A DNA stretch of 64,000 bases from Candidatus Thermochlorobacter aerophilus (GTDB taxonomy: Bacteria > Bacteroidota > Chlorobiia > Chlorobiales > Thermochlorobacteraceae). The translations under genes and the position numbers were made by a program. The notes beneath the pieces are model-generated. The model worked only from the letters and a program-made list of their open reading frames with translations. It did no database searches and had not been told where the DNA came from. Positions 1-7,913 of the stretch are shown here, piece by piece; the first letter of the stretch is position 1; every line of letters starts with the position of its first letter. The stretch is taken from assembly GCA_002794105.1 (NCBI GenBank), contig PHFL01000039.1, positions 222,561 through 286,560 of the forward strand. The letters are read 5' to 3'.

Positions 1-625
1 TTATTTCACACATTCGCCCCAGTTCCTTCAGTGCAGTCTCAAAAGCTCTGACGCTCTCGACAGGGATACCTCGGTCTTGAGCCCCGAAAATGCCCAGCAC
101 ACTTGCCTTGACTGTACCAAGCTCTGTTTTATCGCCACTGACTCGACCGTAGTTAATTACGCAGGCTGTCAGTTTCTCGCCCAGTTCTTTTGCTACAGTC
201 AGTGAGTATGAACCACCCATGCACCAACCAATGGAGCCGATTTTTGCGGCATTGACTTCGCTGAGGCTTTGCAAGTACGCATAAGCACTTTTGAGGTCTC
301 TGATGGCTCGGTCTTTGGGCAATCCGCTCATCAACGCGCTGGCTTCATCGGGCTTGTTCGTGACTTTTCCGCGATACAAATCTACTGCCAAGACCACATA
401 TCCTTCACTTGCCAGTGCATCTGCCATGCTCTTAATCCAGTCGTTGAGTCCCCACCATTCGTGAATCATGATGATGGCAGGATATTTGCCTTTCTCTTCT
501 GGCATAGCCAAGTAGGCAGAGACTTCTTCTTCACCCGATTTGTATGTGACCATTTTCGAAATGGTCTTCGCTTGCAGGGCGCTTTCCATGCTTAGAAGCA
601 ATGCGAGTGCCACAATAATTTTCAT
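1..625 (-). CDS. Dienelactone hydrolase family protein (cut by window start)
   Basis: Alpha/beta hydrolase of the dienelactone hydrolase family, read by translating the minus strand from ATG at 625; about 207 residues are visible and the C-terminus lies outside the window. Residues 1-19 look like a signal peptide ending in LQA, so the enzyme is probably exported. The nucleophile motif GWCMGG places the cysteine at about residue 135, with the family glutamate at HEWWG (about 56) and the acid aspartate in GAQDRG (about 184). The family's last histidine would be beyond the edge. It lies 18 bp downstream of a paralogue on the same strand, so the two are probably co-transcribed. The true substrate cannot be told from sequence. 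Confidence 0.85.
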   Translation of the reverse strand, partial: MKIIVALALLLSMESALQAKTISKMVTYKSGEEEVSAYLAMPEEKGKYPAIIMIHEWWGLNDWIKSMADALASEGYVVLAVDLYRGKVTNKPDEASALMSGLPKDRAIRDLKSAYAYLQSLSEVNAAKIGSIGWCMGGSYSLTVAKELGEKLTACVINYGRVSGDKTELGTVKASVLGIFGAQDRGIPVESVRAFETALKELGRMCEI

Positions 626-643
626 GCTAAGTGTGCAGTTTGG

Positions 644-1411
644 TTATTGAGATGACTTCAGAAGGTAGGTTTTGAGAAACTTTATTGAGCGTTGCCATGC
701 CTCATGGGCAGATGCTGGACAAAAATTTTCGTGGTTAGGTCGCAAAAATCCGAAGCCGGTTTCTTTATAAAAGTGTGTTTCTATGTGTTTCTGACGCGCA
801 TGCATGTTTTTCGTAAATTGTTCTACACTGCTGCGCTCGATGCCGAAGTCGTTTTCACCGACGTGAATCATGATTGGGCAATTCAACCGCTCTATTAAGC
901 TGTCGGTCGTTGGAAGCGGCGCATAATTTACAACACAGGCTTCAAACTTTTCTCTATGGCTTGATATTGCATCGAGCGCCAGCATGCCTCCCATTGCTAT
1001 ACCAAACAGCCCGATGTGCTTGAGCTTATAAGTTTCTTTGAGAAACTGTGCTGCATTTATGATGTTCTGACGTGCCTTGTCTTCTGGCAGGGCTCGTTCC
1101 AGTTCGTGTGCTTCCATCATATCTTCTGGCAACTTGCCTCCATACACATCCACAGCAAACGCCATGAACCCTTCGCGTGCTAAGGAGTCGCAGAGCGATT
1201 TTATCCAGTGGTCTAAGCCGAGGTTATCATGCAAGACCAGCACGGCGGCGGCAGTTGCCGACGTCGGTTTTGCCAAGTATCCCAACGGCGGGGCGGATTG
1301 CTCTGTCAGCATATTGCCTACTGACGCTGATTGAACGCCTACGATGAGCAGCACCAGCAGCACTCCTGACAGCCGTATTACAAAATCATGAACCTGTTGA
1401 ATCGGTCGCAT
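644..1411 (-). CDS. Dienelactone hydrolase-like protein lacking the nucleophile cysteine
   Basis: A 255-residue paralogue of the next gene downstream, with an N-terminal hydrophobic segment (about 12-30) that looks like a signal or anchor. The fold is recognisable from VLHDNLGLDHWIK, FAVDVYGGK and GLFGIAMGG, but the family cysteine in GxCxGG is alanine (about residue 139). The usual glutamate after the first strand is aspartate (HDNLG, about 62). A late histidine-containing stretch (HENFCPASAHEAW) is kept. It may be a non-catalytic binding protein, or use other chemistry; this is inference. First gene of a two-gene minus-strand unit. Confidence 0.75.
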   Translation of the reverse strand: MRPIQQVHDFVIRLSGVLLVLLIVGVQSASVGNMLTEQSAPPLGYLAKPTSATAAAVLVLHDNLGLDHWIKSLCDSLAREGFMAFAVDVYGGKLPEDMMEAHELERALPEDKARQNIINAAQFLKETYKLKHIGLFGIAMGGMLALDAISSHREKFEACVVNYAPLPTTDSLIERLNCPIMIHVGENDFGIERSSVEQFTKNMHARQKHIETHFYKETGFGFLRPNHENFCPASAHEAWQRSIKFLKTYLLKSSQ

Positions 1412-1488
1412 TTTTTCGCTAATTTCTCAAACATCTTAGCATAAGCAAACTTCCTTTCACAAAAACAAAATAAACTCAGGAGAATATC

Positions 1489-1668
1489 ATGAAGCGCATT
1501 CTCTTTGCTACACTCATGGGCTCAATTCTGCTTTTTGCAGCCATTTCACCCTCGAAAGCCATTTCTTTCAAGCCTAACCAAGCATCGGTGGTCGCTGATT
1601 CTACAGAAGGAGAAAAGAAAGCTGAAAAGAAGAAGAGCAAAAAGAAGAAGAAGAAGTCAGAGCAATAG
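1489..1668 (+). CDS. Small secreted lysine-rich protein
   Basis: A 59-residue ORF starting at ATG 1489, behind a good ribosome binding site (caggag, 7 bases upstream). Residues 1-24 form a signal peptide ending near SKA. The mature part is short and ends in a run made almost only of Lys, Glu and Ser. No family is recognised; similar small exported Lys-rich tails occur in many Bacteroidota/Chlorobi without assigned function. It stands alone, divergent from the hydrolase pair and followed by a hairpin. Confidence 0.65.
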   Translation: MKRILFATLMGSILLFAAISPSKAISFKPNQASVVADSTEGEKKAEKKKSKKKKKKSEQ

Positions 1669-1690
1669 CTTGCCATCTTTATGGTTTTGT

Positions 1691-1719
1691 GATACCCAAG
1701 CTTTTACGGTTTGGGTATC
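1691..1719 (+). terminator. Hairpin after the Lys-rich protein gene
   Basis: A 9-bp perfect stem (GATACCCAA / TTGGGTATC) with a loop of about 11 bases lies 22 bases after the stop codon. It is followed by ACTTTCTTCTG, a weak T-rich tail. Probable intrinsic terminator. Confidence 0.5.
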
Positions 1720-2016
1720 ACTTTCTTCTGCACTTGCTTGAAGAAATCGGCTCCTGCACACCAATTTATTACCTCGCCTCCAACTTCTTACTGACTCTGC
1801 GCAGCTAAACCGTAGCTGAATGTGCATGTAGTGAGCATAGTGTGAGTGCGACTAAATAAGCTGGGAGACACTCATGCCTTCGCTGCAGGACTGACATACC
1901 TATGTTGAGCACTTGCTTACAGAACCTTTTGGCTTACTTGCATGCACTACTGCTTGCAAGTTGCTTAATGTTGTGTTACATTTATTCACACTGGTTTAGA
2001 AAGGAGTAACATTTCC
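1720..2016. other. Leader region upstream of the bch operon
   Basis: About 300 bases with no convincing ORF, ahead of bchF. Only a plain ribosome binding site (aaaggag, 2000-2006) and a small inverted repeat TGTG...CACA around 1973-1991 stand out. The spacing fits neither a CRP site nor the TGTN12ACA pattern of PpsR, so no regulator is assigned. The operon promoter presumably lies here. Confidence 0.35.
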
Positions 2017-2487
2017 ATGCCTCGCTACACGCCAGAGCAATTGCGTATTCGTAACTCTTCGATTTGGACAAAAGTTCAGTTCGTTTTAGCGCCCATCCAG
2101 TTTGTGGTCTTCCTTGTTGGCTTCGTTATTACGCTGCTCTACTACAACGGGGTTATTCATGATTTTTCGCTTGTTACGATAGGGGTTTTTTTCAAGACGC
2201 TGTTTTTGGTGCTCCTCTTTGTGACGGGCGCCATTTGGGAAAAGCAGGTGTTTGGCATGTGGGTCTATTCTCCTGAGTTTTTTTGGGAAGATGTCGGTAG
2301 CACCATTGCCATCATTGTGCACTTTTCATACTTCGTGCTGGCGTATTTGAATTATTCGACCGAGGTTTTGGTCTGGTCTGCTTTTGCTGCATATTTGAGC
2401 TATGTGATTAATGCGCTACAATATCTTTTGCGTCTCTGGCTGGAGAAGCGAAACGAAAAGCGTCTCAAAGCCCAAGGGCTAATTTAG
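2017..2487 (+). CDS. bchF: 3-vinyl bacteriochlorophyllide hydratase BchF
   Basis: A 156-residue integral membrane protein that hydrates the C3 vinyl group of (bacterio)chlorophyllide, a step of bacteriochlorophyll a synthesis. Recognised from the N-terminal RYTPEQLRIRNSSIW, the internal VTGAIWEKQVFG and FFWEDVGS motifs, and the YVINALQYLLRL C-terminus, all typical of BchF; length is normal. About four hydrophobic segments span the membrane. The start is ATG 2017 with aaaggag 11 bases upstream. First gene of an operon with bchC and bchX. Confidence 0.93.
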   Translation: MPRYTPEQLRIRNSSIWTKVQFVLAPIQFVVFLVGFVITLLYYNGVIHDFSLVTIGVFFKTLFLVLLFVTGAIWEKQVFGMWVYSPEFFWEDVGSTIAIIVHFSYFVLAYLNYSTEVLVWSAFAAYLSYVINALQYLLRLWLEKRNEKRLKAQGLI

Positions 2488-2543
2488 CCGCCATGGCGAT
2501 ATGTTCTTTTAGGTGAAGTTTAGTGCTGAAAGGAGAATTAACT

Positions 2544-3509
2544 ATGAAGTCAAAAGCAGTTGTATTCACTGCGCCCGGGCAGTTAGAACTGCGCGACGTT
2601 ACCTTGCGTGAGCTTGATGCCCATGATGTGCTGGTTGAGACCTTCTGGACCTCGATTAGCGCCGGAACTGAAAAAATGCTCTTTACAGGTCGCCTACCCA
2701 AAATGCAAATGACGCAATACCCCGTCATTCCCGGGTATGAAACGGTCGGAAAGGTTATCCAAATTGGTAGTGCTGTTTCAGAAGATTACCTTGGTAAGTT
2801 CGTCTATGTCTCCGGTTCTTTTGGCTATACGGATGTCAATGCGGCGTTTGGTGGCGCTTCGCAGTATATCGTCTCGCCCTACCACAAGACCACGCGCTTG
2901 GATATTTTGAATGATGTTTCCTTAGGACTTGCTTTGCCGCTTGCTGCAACGGCTTTGCATATCGTAGACCTTGCGGCGGTGGCTGGGAAGCGAATTCTTG
3001 TGCTTGGCGAAGGTGCAGTAGGCTTGCTCGTCTGTGACTTTGCACGCCTATTCCATGCTGACCTAATTGCCGCCACAGACCTAAGCGATTTTCGCCTGTC
3101 CAAATCTACTGCACATCTGCGCATCAATGTGGCACACACCCCCCTTGAAGAAGCCTTAGGCACCATGCTCTTCGATGTCATCATCGACTGCACTGGTTCT
3201 ATGGCTGCTATTGAAGATAGCCTAAGGTTTCTCAACATGAATGGCACACTTGTGCTCGGTGGCTACTACGAGCGCATTGATTTGGCATATCACTTTGCAT
3301 TTATGAAAGAGCTGAAAATTTTAGCTGCCAAACAGTGGGCGTTGGGCGATTTAGAACGCACCCTTGCTATTATGGCTGATGGTAGAATTGATTTTAAGCG
3401 CATTTTTACGCACTATAGTTCAGCATGGAACGGCTTGGTACAAGCATACGAGACTGCGTTCTACGATAGCAACTGTCTGAAATTTGTGCTTTCATGGAAA
3501 GCAGAATAA
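2544..3509 (+). CDS. bchC: Bacteriochlorophyllide a dehydrogenase BchC
   Basis: A 321-residue zinc-type alcohol dehydrogenase superfamily member that oxidises the 3-hydroxyethyl group formed by BchF to the 3-acetyl group of bacteriochlorophyll a. It has the BchC-like N-terminus (SKAVVFTAPGQLELRDV), the SISAGTEKMLFTGRLP segment, and a Rossmann NAD(P)-binding motif (VLGEGAVGLL, about residues 157-166). The catalytic-zinc cysteine of ordinary alcohol dehydrogenases is absent, as usual in BchC. The ATG at 2544 is chosen because aaaggag sits 9 bases upstream; a GTG at 2523 is less likely. Confidence 0.93.
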   Translation: MKSKAVVFTAPGQLELRDVTLRELDAHDVLVETFWTSISAGTEKMLFTGRLPKMQMTQYPVIPGYETVGKVIQIGSAVSEDYLGKFVYVSGSFGYTDVNAAFGGASQYIVSPYHKTTRLDILNDVSLGLALPLAATALHIVDLAAVAGKRILVLGEGAVGLLVCDFARLFHADLIAATDLSDFRLSKSTAHLRINVAHTPLEEALGTMLFDVIIDCTGSMAAIEDSLRFLNMNGTLVLGGYYERIDLAYHFAFMKELKILAAKQWALGDLERTLAIMADGRIDFKRIFTHYSSAWNGLVQAYETAFYDSNCLKFVLSWKAE

Positions 3510-3522
3510 GACTGTCTATATC

Positions 3523-3819
3523 ATGTTTGTCGTAATCTACACCTACACTAAGCCACTCAGTGAAGTCGATGCCTTGCGGGCCGCACACTTAGCGTTTTTG
3601 GATAAAGAATATGCGGCAGGGCATTTTGTGGTTTCAGGTCGGCAAAATCCACCAGTTGGGGGCGTGTTAATTTCGCAACTGCACTCACGCCAAGAGTTAG
3701 AGTCAATTGTGAAGCAAGACCCCTACATTGCTCATGGGGTTGCTACCTATCAGATTATTGAGTTTGTGCCAGCCAAATATGCCGCTGGCTTTGCACCGTT
3801 TCTGAATGTGCAAAGATGA
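3523..3819 (+). CDS. YciI-like protein inside the bch operon
   Basis: A 98-residue protein of the YciI/dimeric alpha-beta barrel type: MFVVIYTYTKPLSEVDALRA at the start, then HLAFLDKEYAAGHFVVSGRQNP and DPYIAHGVATYQIIEF, the usual YciI landmarks including the central His and Asp. It lies 13 bases after bchC and 38 bases before bchX on the same strand, so it is very probably co-transcribed. YciI proteins have no settled role; here the context suggests handling of a tetrapyrrole intermediate or quality control of it, which is inference. Confidence 0.8.
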   Translation: MFVVIYTYTKPLSEVDALRAAHLAFLDKEYAAGHFVVSGRQNPPVGGVLISQLHSRQELESIVKQDPYIAHGVATYQIIEFVPAKYAAGFAPFLNVQR

Positions 3820-3857
3820 ATTCATGACATTTAACACCGCAAAGAAAGGAGGACGAC

Positions 3858-5213
3858 ATGGCAGCACGCACCATTGCCATTTACGGGAAGGGTGGTATCG
3901 GCAAAAGCTTTATCACCACAAACCTGACAGCGACATTTGCCTTGATGAATAAGCGTGTTCTACAAATTGGTTGCGACCCCAAACATGACTCGACTACCTC
4001 ACTTTTTGGCGGAATTTCTTTGCCTACGGTCACGGAAGTGTTCGGTCAGAAAACCCAAACTCACGAAAAAGTTCAAGTTGAAGATATTGTCTTCAAACGC
4101 CAGCTGGAAGGATTCCCGCAACCTGTTTTTGGCATTGAGCTCGGCGGTCCTGAAGTCGGTCGCGGATGCGGCGGTCGTGGCATCATCTCTGGCTTCGATG
4201 TCCTTGAGCGACTCGGTCTTTTCCAATGGGATTTAGATGTGATTTTGATGGATTTTCTTGGCGATGTGGTCTGTGGCGGCTTTGCTACACCGCTTGCGCG
4301 CTCCATGTGCGAAGAAGTGATTTTGGTAGTCTCCAACGACCGCCAATCCATTTTTGCCGCCAATAACATCTGCATGGCGAATAACTATTTCAAGACCGTT
4401 GGCGGCAGTTCTCGTCTGCTTGGGCTCATTGTCAACCGCGATGATGGGAGCGGCATTGCCGAGCGCTACGCCAAAGCGGCGGGCATTAACATCATCATGA
4501 CTCTGCCTTACAGCTCTGCGGCACGTGACCTTGCCGATTCGTTCGATGTCGCCATTCGCTTGCCTGAAATTCGTGAGAAATTTTTTGACCTCTGCCAGCG
4601 CATTCTGCAGCGCTCGATTCCCTACTGCGAAGCACGCGGGCTTTCTTACCACGAGTTTATGGCGCTCTTTGGCGATGTCGATACGCGCAAACCTGAACCT
4701 GCCCACATAGAGGACCTTAGGCTGGCAGAAAATCTTAATCTCGATGCTCATGCGCTTGTCCATGCATGCGCCACCGCAGGCCAGACCCATTCTGAGAAAC
4801 CTATTTCGATTGATTTATCGAACCTGCCTCCTGCGCGTAACAGCCTTGGCGACCCAGTTGCCATTGGCTCCAATGCTGCCTCACTGCCGCAAACTGACGA
4901 GTTCATCCGTCCTACAAAGTCATCAGCACCTGCATCCAAACTCCCACCAATGGCAGCCAAACGCTATCGTGTGTCAAGCGCTGCTTCATCTCAAGCACCT
5001 TTGAAACCCAAAACTGACCACGAGCGTCTGTTGCTTTGTCTGGAAAAATTACCACGCCACGAGCGAGAGCTTATCACGCTCTATGAAATCAAGCGCAAAA
5101 GCATTGATGAAATTTCCATCGAATGCCATCTTGACCGGCATGAAGTGGAAACGCACTTGCAAAATGCACGCAAACATTTGAAGGAACTCTTCTTCAGTGC
5201 TGACCTGTATTAG
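3858..5213 (+). CDS. bchX: Chlorophyllide a reductase iron protein BchX with C-terminal sigma-4-like HTH extension
   Basis: The ATP-dependent electron donor of chlorophyllide a reductase (BchXYZ), related to nitrogenase NifH. Seen: P-loop GKGGIGKS (10-17), GCDPKHDST (39-46), and the two [4Fe-4S] ligand cysteines in GRGCGGRG (Cys104) and DVVCGGF (Cys139). The reductase core ends near residue 275. The protein then runs to 451 residues: a Pro/Ser/Ala-rich linker (about 280-385) followed by a 60-residue module (388-446) with the pattern LEKLPRHEREL...SIDEISIECHLDRHEVETHL...ARKHLKEL. This matches sigma-70 region 4 / LuxR-type helix-turn-helix domains. Typical BchX ends without it, so a DNA-binding or regulatory role for the tail is possible. 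Ribosome binding site aaaggagg precedes ATG 3858. Confidence 0.93.
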   Translation: MAARTIAIYGKGGIGKSFITTNLTATFALMNKRVLQIGCDPKHDSTTSLFGGISLPTVTEVFGQKTQTHEKVQVEDIVFKRQLEGFPQPVFGIELGGPEVGRGCGGRGIISGFDVLERLGLFQWDLDVILMDFLGDVVCGGFATPLARSMCEEVILVVSNDRQSIFAANNICMANNYFKTVGGSSRLLGLIVNRDDGSGIAERYAKAAGINIIMTLPYSSAARDLADSFDVAIRLPEIREKFFDLCQRILQRSIPYCEARGLSYHEFMALFGDVDTRKPEPAHIEDLRLAENLNLDAHALVHACATAGQTHSEKPISIDLSNLPPARNSLGDPVAIGSNAASLPQTDEFIRPTKSSAPASKLPPMAAKRYRVSSAASSQAPLKPKTDHERLLLCLEKLPRHERELITLYEIKRKSIDEISIECHLDRHEVETHLQNARKHLKELFFSADLY

Positions 5214-5329
5214 CGCTTACCGTGCAGCTTGAGATTTGCAGTATGCGCGCAGGGTTACTTGTTCGTTTGTGTTCTGTATATTGTGCCGAACGCTTGTGCG
5301 TTTTGTAATTCATACATTTTTGATTGAAT

Positions 5330-5866
5330 ATGTCGTCTGATGACACTCTGAAGCATCTGGTCAGCGAATCGCTTAAAGATGCCGAGGCACTTGCCGAGCT
5401 TGAACAGCAATGTGCCCAGCATCCTGATGATTACGAAGCACATTACAAGCTTGCCGAAGCCTACGCTGCGCGCGGTCGCTTCACTGAAGCTGCTACTGCT
5501 TACCGTGCTGCACTTGCCTGTAAGTCCGATTTTGAACATGCATGGGTGGGTTTAGGCATTGCCGAACTTCAGCGCGGCGAACTTGAATCAGCGATTGCCG
5601 CACTTTCCCAAGCTGCTGCACTCAATCCTAACTCTCCTGAAATCCACTTCTATTTGGGTAATGCACTCGATGATGCGGGTAAAAACCAAGAAGCTATCGC
5701 CGCCCTGCAAAAAGCACTTGCTCTCTATCCGCAATTTGAAGAAGCTCATCTTGCTCTGGGGTTCTTATACTTTCGCACTGGTAACCAGCAGGGTGTACGC
5801 GAGCAGTATCAGCAACTTCAATCCTTAGGCAGTCCGCTGGCAACACAACTTTCTCACCTTTTATAG
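5330..5866 (+). CDS. TPR repeat protein
   Basis: A soluble protein of 178 residues built of about four tetratricopeptide repeats (for example EAHYKLAEAYAARGRFTEAATAYRAAL and AWVGLGIAELQRGELESAIAAL), a protein-protein interaction scaffold. No signal peptide. ATG 5330 is chosen over the TTG two codons earlier. Eleven bases separate it from a second TPR gene on the same strand, so they likely form a unit. Partner unknown. Confidence 0.8.
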   Translation: MSSDDTLKHLVSESLKDAEALAELEQQCAQHPDDYEAHYKLAEAYAARGRFTEAATAYRAALACKSDFEHAWVGLGIAELQRGELESAIAALSQAAALNPNSPEIHFYLGNALDDAGKNQEAIAALQKALALYPQFEEAHLALGFLYFRTGNQQGVREQYQQLQSLGSPLATQLSHLL

Positions 5867-5877
5867 CACATTGTTGT

Positions 5878-6450
5878 ATGAAGTTAGCACTGTTTTTTTC
5901 TGCGATATTTGCGGCGCTATGCGCTGTGTCGTGCAACGACCCTAAAGCCAAAGCCCGAGAGGACATTCAGAACCTTCAAGAGACCGTCAAGTATTTGCCT
6001 AATAATCCCAAGCTCTTTGTGCGCTTGGGCATGGCACATGCTTCACTAGGTGAGTATGATAAAGCCATCAATGCTTTTCGAAGAGCCATTGAGCTCAACC
6101 CCACCGATACGGCTACGCTTATTCGACTTTCTATCATGGCGTTTCAACTTGAGCGATACGAAGATGCGCTGTGGGGATTTCAGAAAATTGTTGCCCTTCA
6201 ACCCAATAGCATCGATGCACATCGCAATCTGGGCAATGTGTATGTCAAAATGAAAAAATTTCGTGAAGCTATTCCTTCCTATAAGCAAGTTATCGGGCTC
6301 GATTCGCTCAATGTAGAAGCTTACTATAGCCTTGGCGTCTGCTACTACGAACTGGGCGAACGCGATTCTGCACAGATGTGCTATGAGCGCATCAAAGACA
6401 AAAACACCTACCTTGCTGGCGCATTACAGCGCAAACTTGCGCCAAAATAA
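5878..6450 (+). CDS. TPR lipoprotein
   Basis: A 190-residue protein with a lipoprotein signal: hydrophobic residues 3-17 then the lipobox CAVSC, giving lipidation at about Cys19. The mature part holds about four TPR units (for example PKLFVRLGMAHASLGEYDKAINAFRRAI). Probably an envelope scaffold protein. It follows the soluble TPR gene by 11 bases. No specific function can be assigned. Confidence 0.8.
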   Translation: MKLALFFSAIFAALCAVSCNDPKAKAREDIQNLQETVKYLPNNPKLFVRLGMAHASLGEYDKAINAFRRAIELNPTDTATLIRLSIMAFQLERYEDALWGFQKIVALQPNSIDAHRNLGNVYVKMKKFREAIPSYKQVIGLDSLNVEAYYSLGVCYYELGERDSAQMCYERIKDKNTYLAGALQRKLAPK

Positions 6451-6510
6451 GCCCCTCTTGAAAAACAAGTTTTTTGTATTTTTGTTGCCCTAAACTTAGA
6501 CTCATCATAC

Positions 6511-7830
6511 ATGTTCAAAATCGCCGTCATCGGCACCGGCTACGTTGGGCTGGTTGCCGGCACATGTTTTGCCGAAACGGGTAACGACGTCACTTGCGTC
6601 GACATCAATGAAGAAAAAGTCAAACAGCTTTCTGAGGGCAAGATTACGATTTTTGAGCCTGGCTTGGAAGTGCTCTTTCGGCGCAATTTGCGTGAAGGGC
6701 GATTGAGATTTACCACCCAACTTGCTGAAGCGGTTCACCCTGCTGAACTTGTCTTTCTTGCCTTACCTACACCGCCGGGCGAAGACGGTTCTGCTGATTT
6801 GAAACATGTGCTCGATGTTGCTCATGAGCTTGGCAAGCTTATCCACTCCTATAAAATCATTGTGAATAAATCTACAGTGCCGGTGGGCACTGCAGAGATG
6901 GTGCGCTCTGCAATTGCCACACATGCCAAATGTGAGTTTGATGTGGTCAGTAACCCTGAATTTTTGCGCGAGGGGGTTGCTGTCGAGGATTTTCTCAAGC
7001 CAGAGCGCATTGTCATTGGCAGCTCTTCAGCGCGTGCTATTGAAATTATGAGGCAACTCTACGAACCTTTTGTCCGACAAGGCAATCCAATTCTTGTCAT
7101 GGACGAGCGCAGCGCTGAACTAACCAAATATGCTGCTAATGCAATGCTGGCGCTGAGGATTTCATTTATGAATGAAATCTCTAACATCTGCGACCGTGTC
7201 GGCGCTAATGTTGATGCTATTCGCCGTGGCATTGGTACCGACTCACGCATTGGCAAGCAATTTCTTTACGCTGGTATTGGCTATGGTGGCAGTTGCTTTC
7301 CCAAAGATGTCAAGGCACTTATTAAAACCGCTGAGGCTTACGGCTACGATTTCAAAATCATGAAATCCGTAGAGCTTGTCAATGAAGCACAAAAACGGAT
7401 TTTGATTGAAAAAATTGAAAAACATTTCGGCGGCAGTGCAAATGTAAAGGGCAAAAAATTTGCACTCTGGGGACTTTCGTTCAAGCCCAATACGGACGAC
7501 ATTCGTGAAGCTCCAGCATTAGTCATCATTGATGAGCTTCTAAAGCGCGGTGCCAGCATTGCAGCATATGACCCAGAAGCTATGGATAACGCTCGCAAAC
7601 TTTATGAAGGCAAAATTATATTTGTCGCCAAAGATTACGATGCCCTTGTCGATGCCGATGCCCTCATTATTGCCACAGAATGGAATGAATTTCGCAATCC
7701 AGACTTCAATAAGATGCGTTCTTATCTGCGTGGTAAGGTTATCTTTGATGGACGCAATGTCTATGACCCTCAAAAAATGAAGCAGATGGGTTTTGAGTAT
7801 TACAGCATTGGCCGTCCAACCGTTGATTGA
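6511..7830 (+). CDS. ugd: UDP-glucose 6-dehydrogenase
   Basis: A 439-residue NAD-dependent enzyme making UDP-glucuronate from UDP-glucose, a precursor of surface polysaccharides. Seen: N-terminal Rossmann motif GTGYVGLVAG, the KSTVPVGT and NPEFLREG motifs, and the catalytic cysteine in YGGSCFPKD (about residue 258). Length is normal for the UDP-glucose/GDP-mannose dehydrogenase family. No clear glycan operon is attached; it lies between TPR and comM genes. Confidence 0.93.
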   Translation: MFKIAVIGTGYVGLVAGTCFAETGNDVTCVDINEEKVKQLSEGKITIFEPGLEVLFRRNLREGRLRFTTQLAEAVHPAELVFLALPTPPGEDGSADLKHVLDVAHELGKLIHSYKIIVNKSTVPVGTAEMVRSAIATHAKCEFDVVSNPEFLREGVAVEDFLKPERIVIGSSSARAIEIMRQLYEPFVRQGNPILVMDERSAELTKYAANAMLALRISFMNEISNICDRVGANVDAIRRGIGTDSRIGKQFLYAGIGYGGSCFPKDVKALIKTAEAYGYDFKIMKSVELVNEAQKRILIEKIEKHFGGSANVKGKKFALWGLSFKPNTDDIREAPALVIIDELLKRGASIAAYDPEAMDNARKLYEGKIIFVAKDYDALVDADALIIATEWNEFRNPDFNKMRSYLRGKVIFDGRNVYDPQKMKQMGFEYYSIGRPTVD

Positions 7831-7913
7831 CCTCGATGCAGAGTGTTTGCGCCCACCAAAATGGGGCTGTAACTGATGTTACGCATAACTTTTCAATCCA
7901 ATGCATTGGTGCT

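Noticed and set aside
1973..1991. CRP, FNR or PpsR site before bchF
   Set aside because: The TGTG/CACA spacing (11) fits none of these consensus sites.
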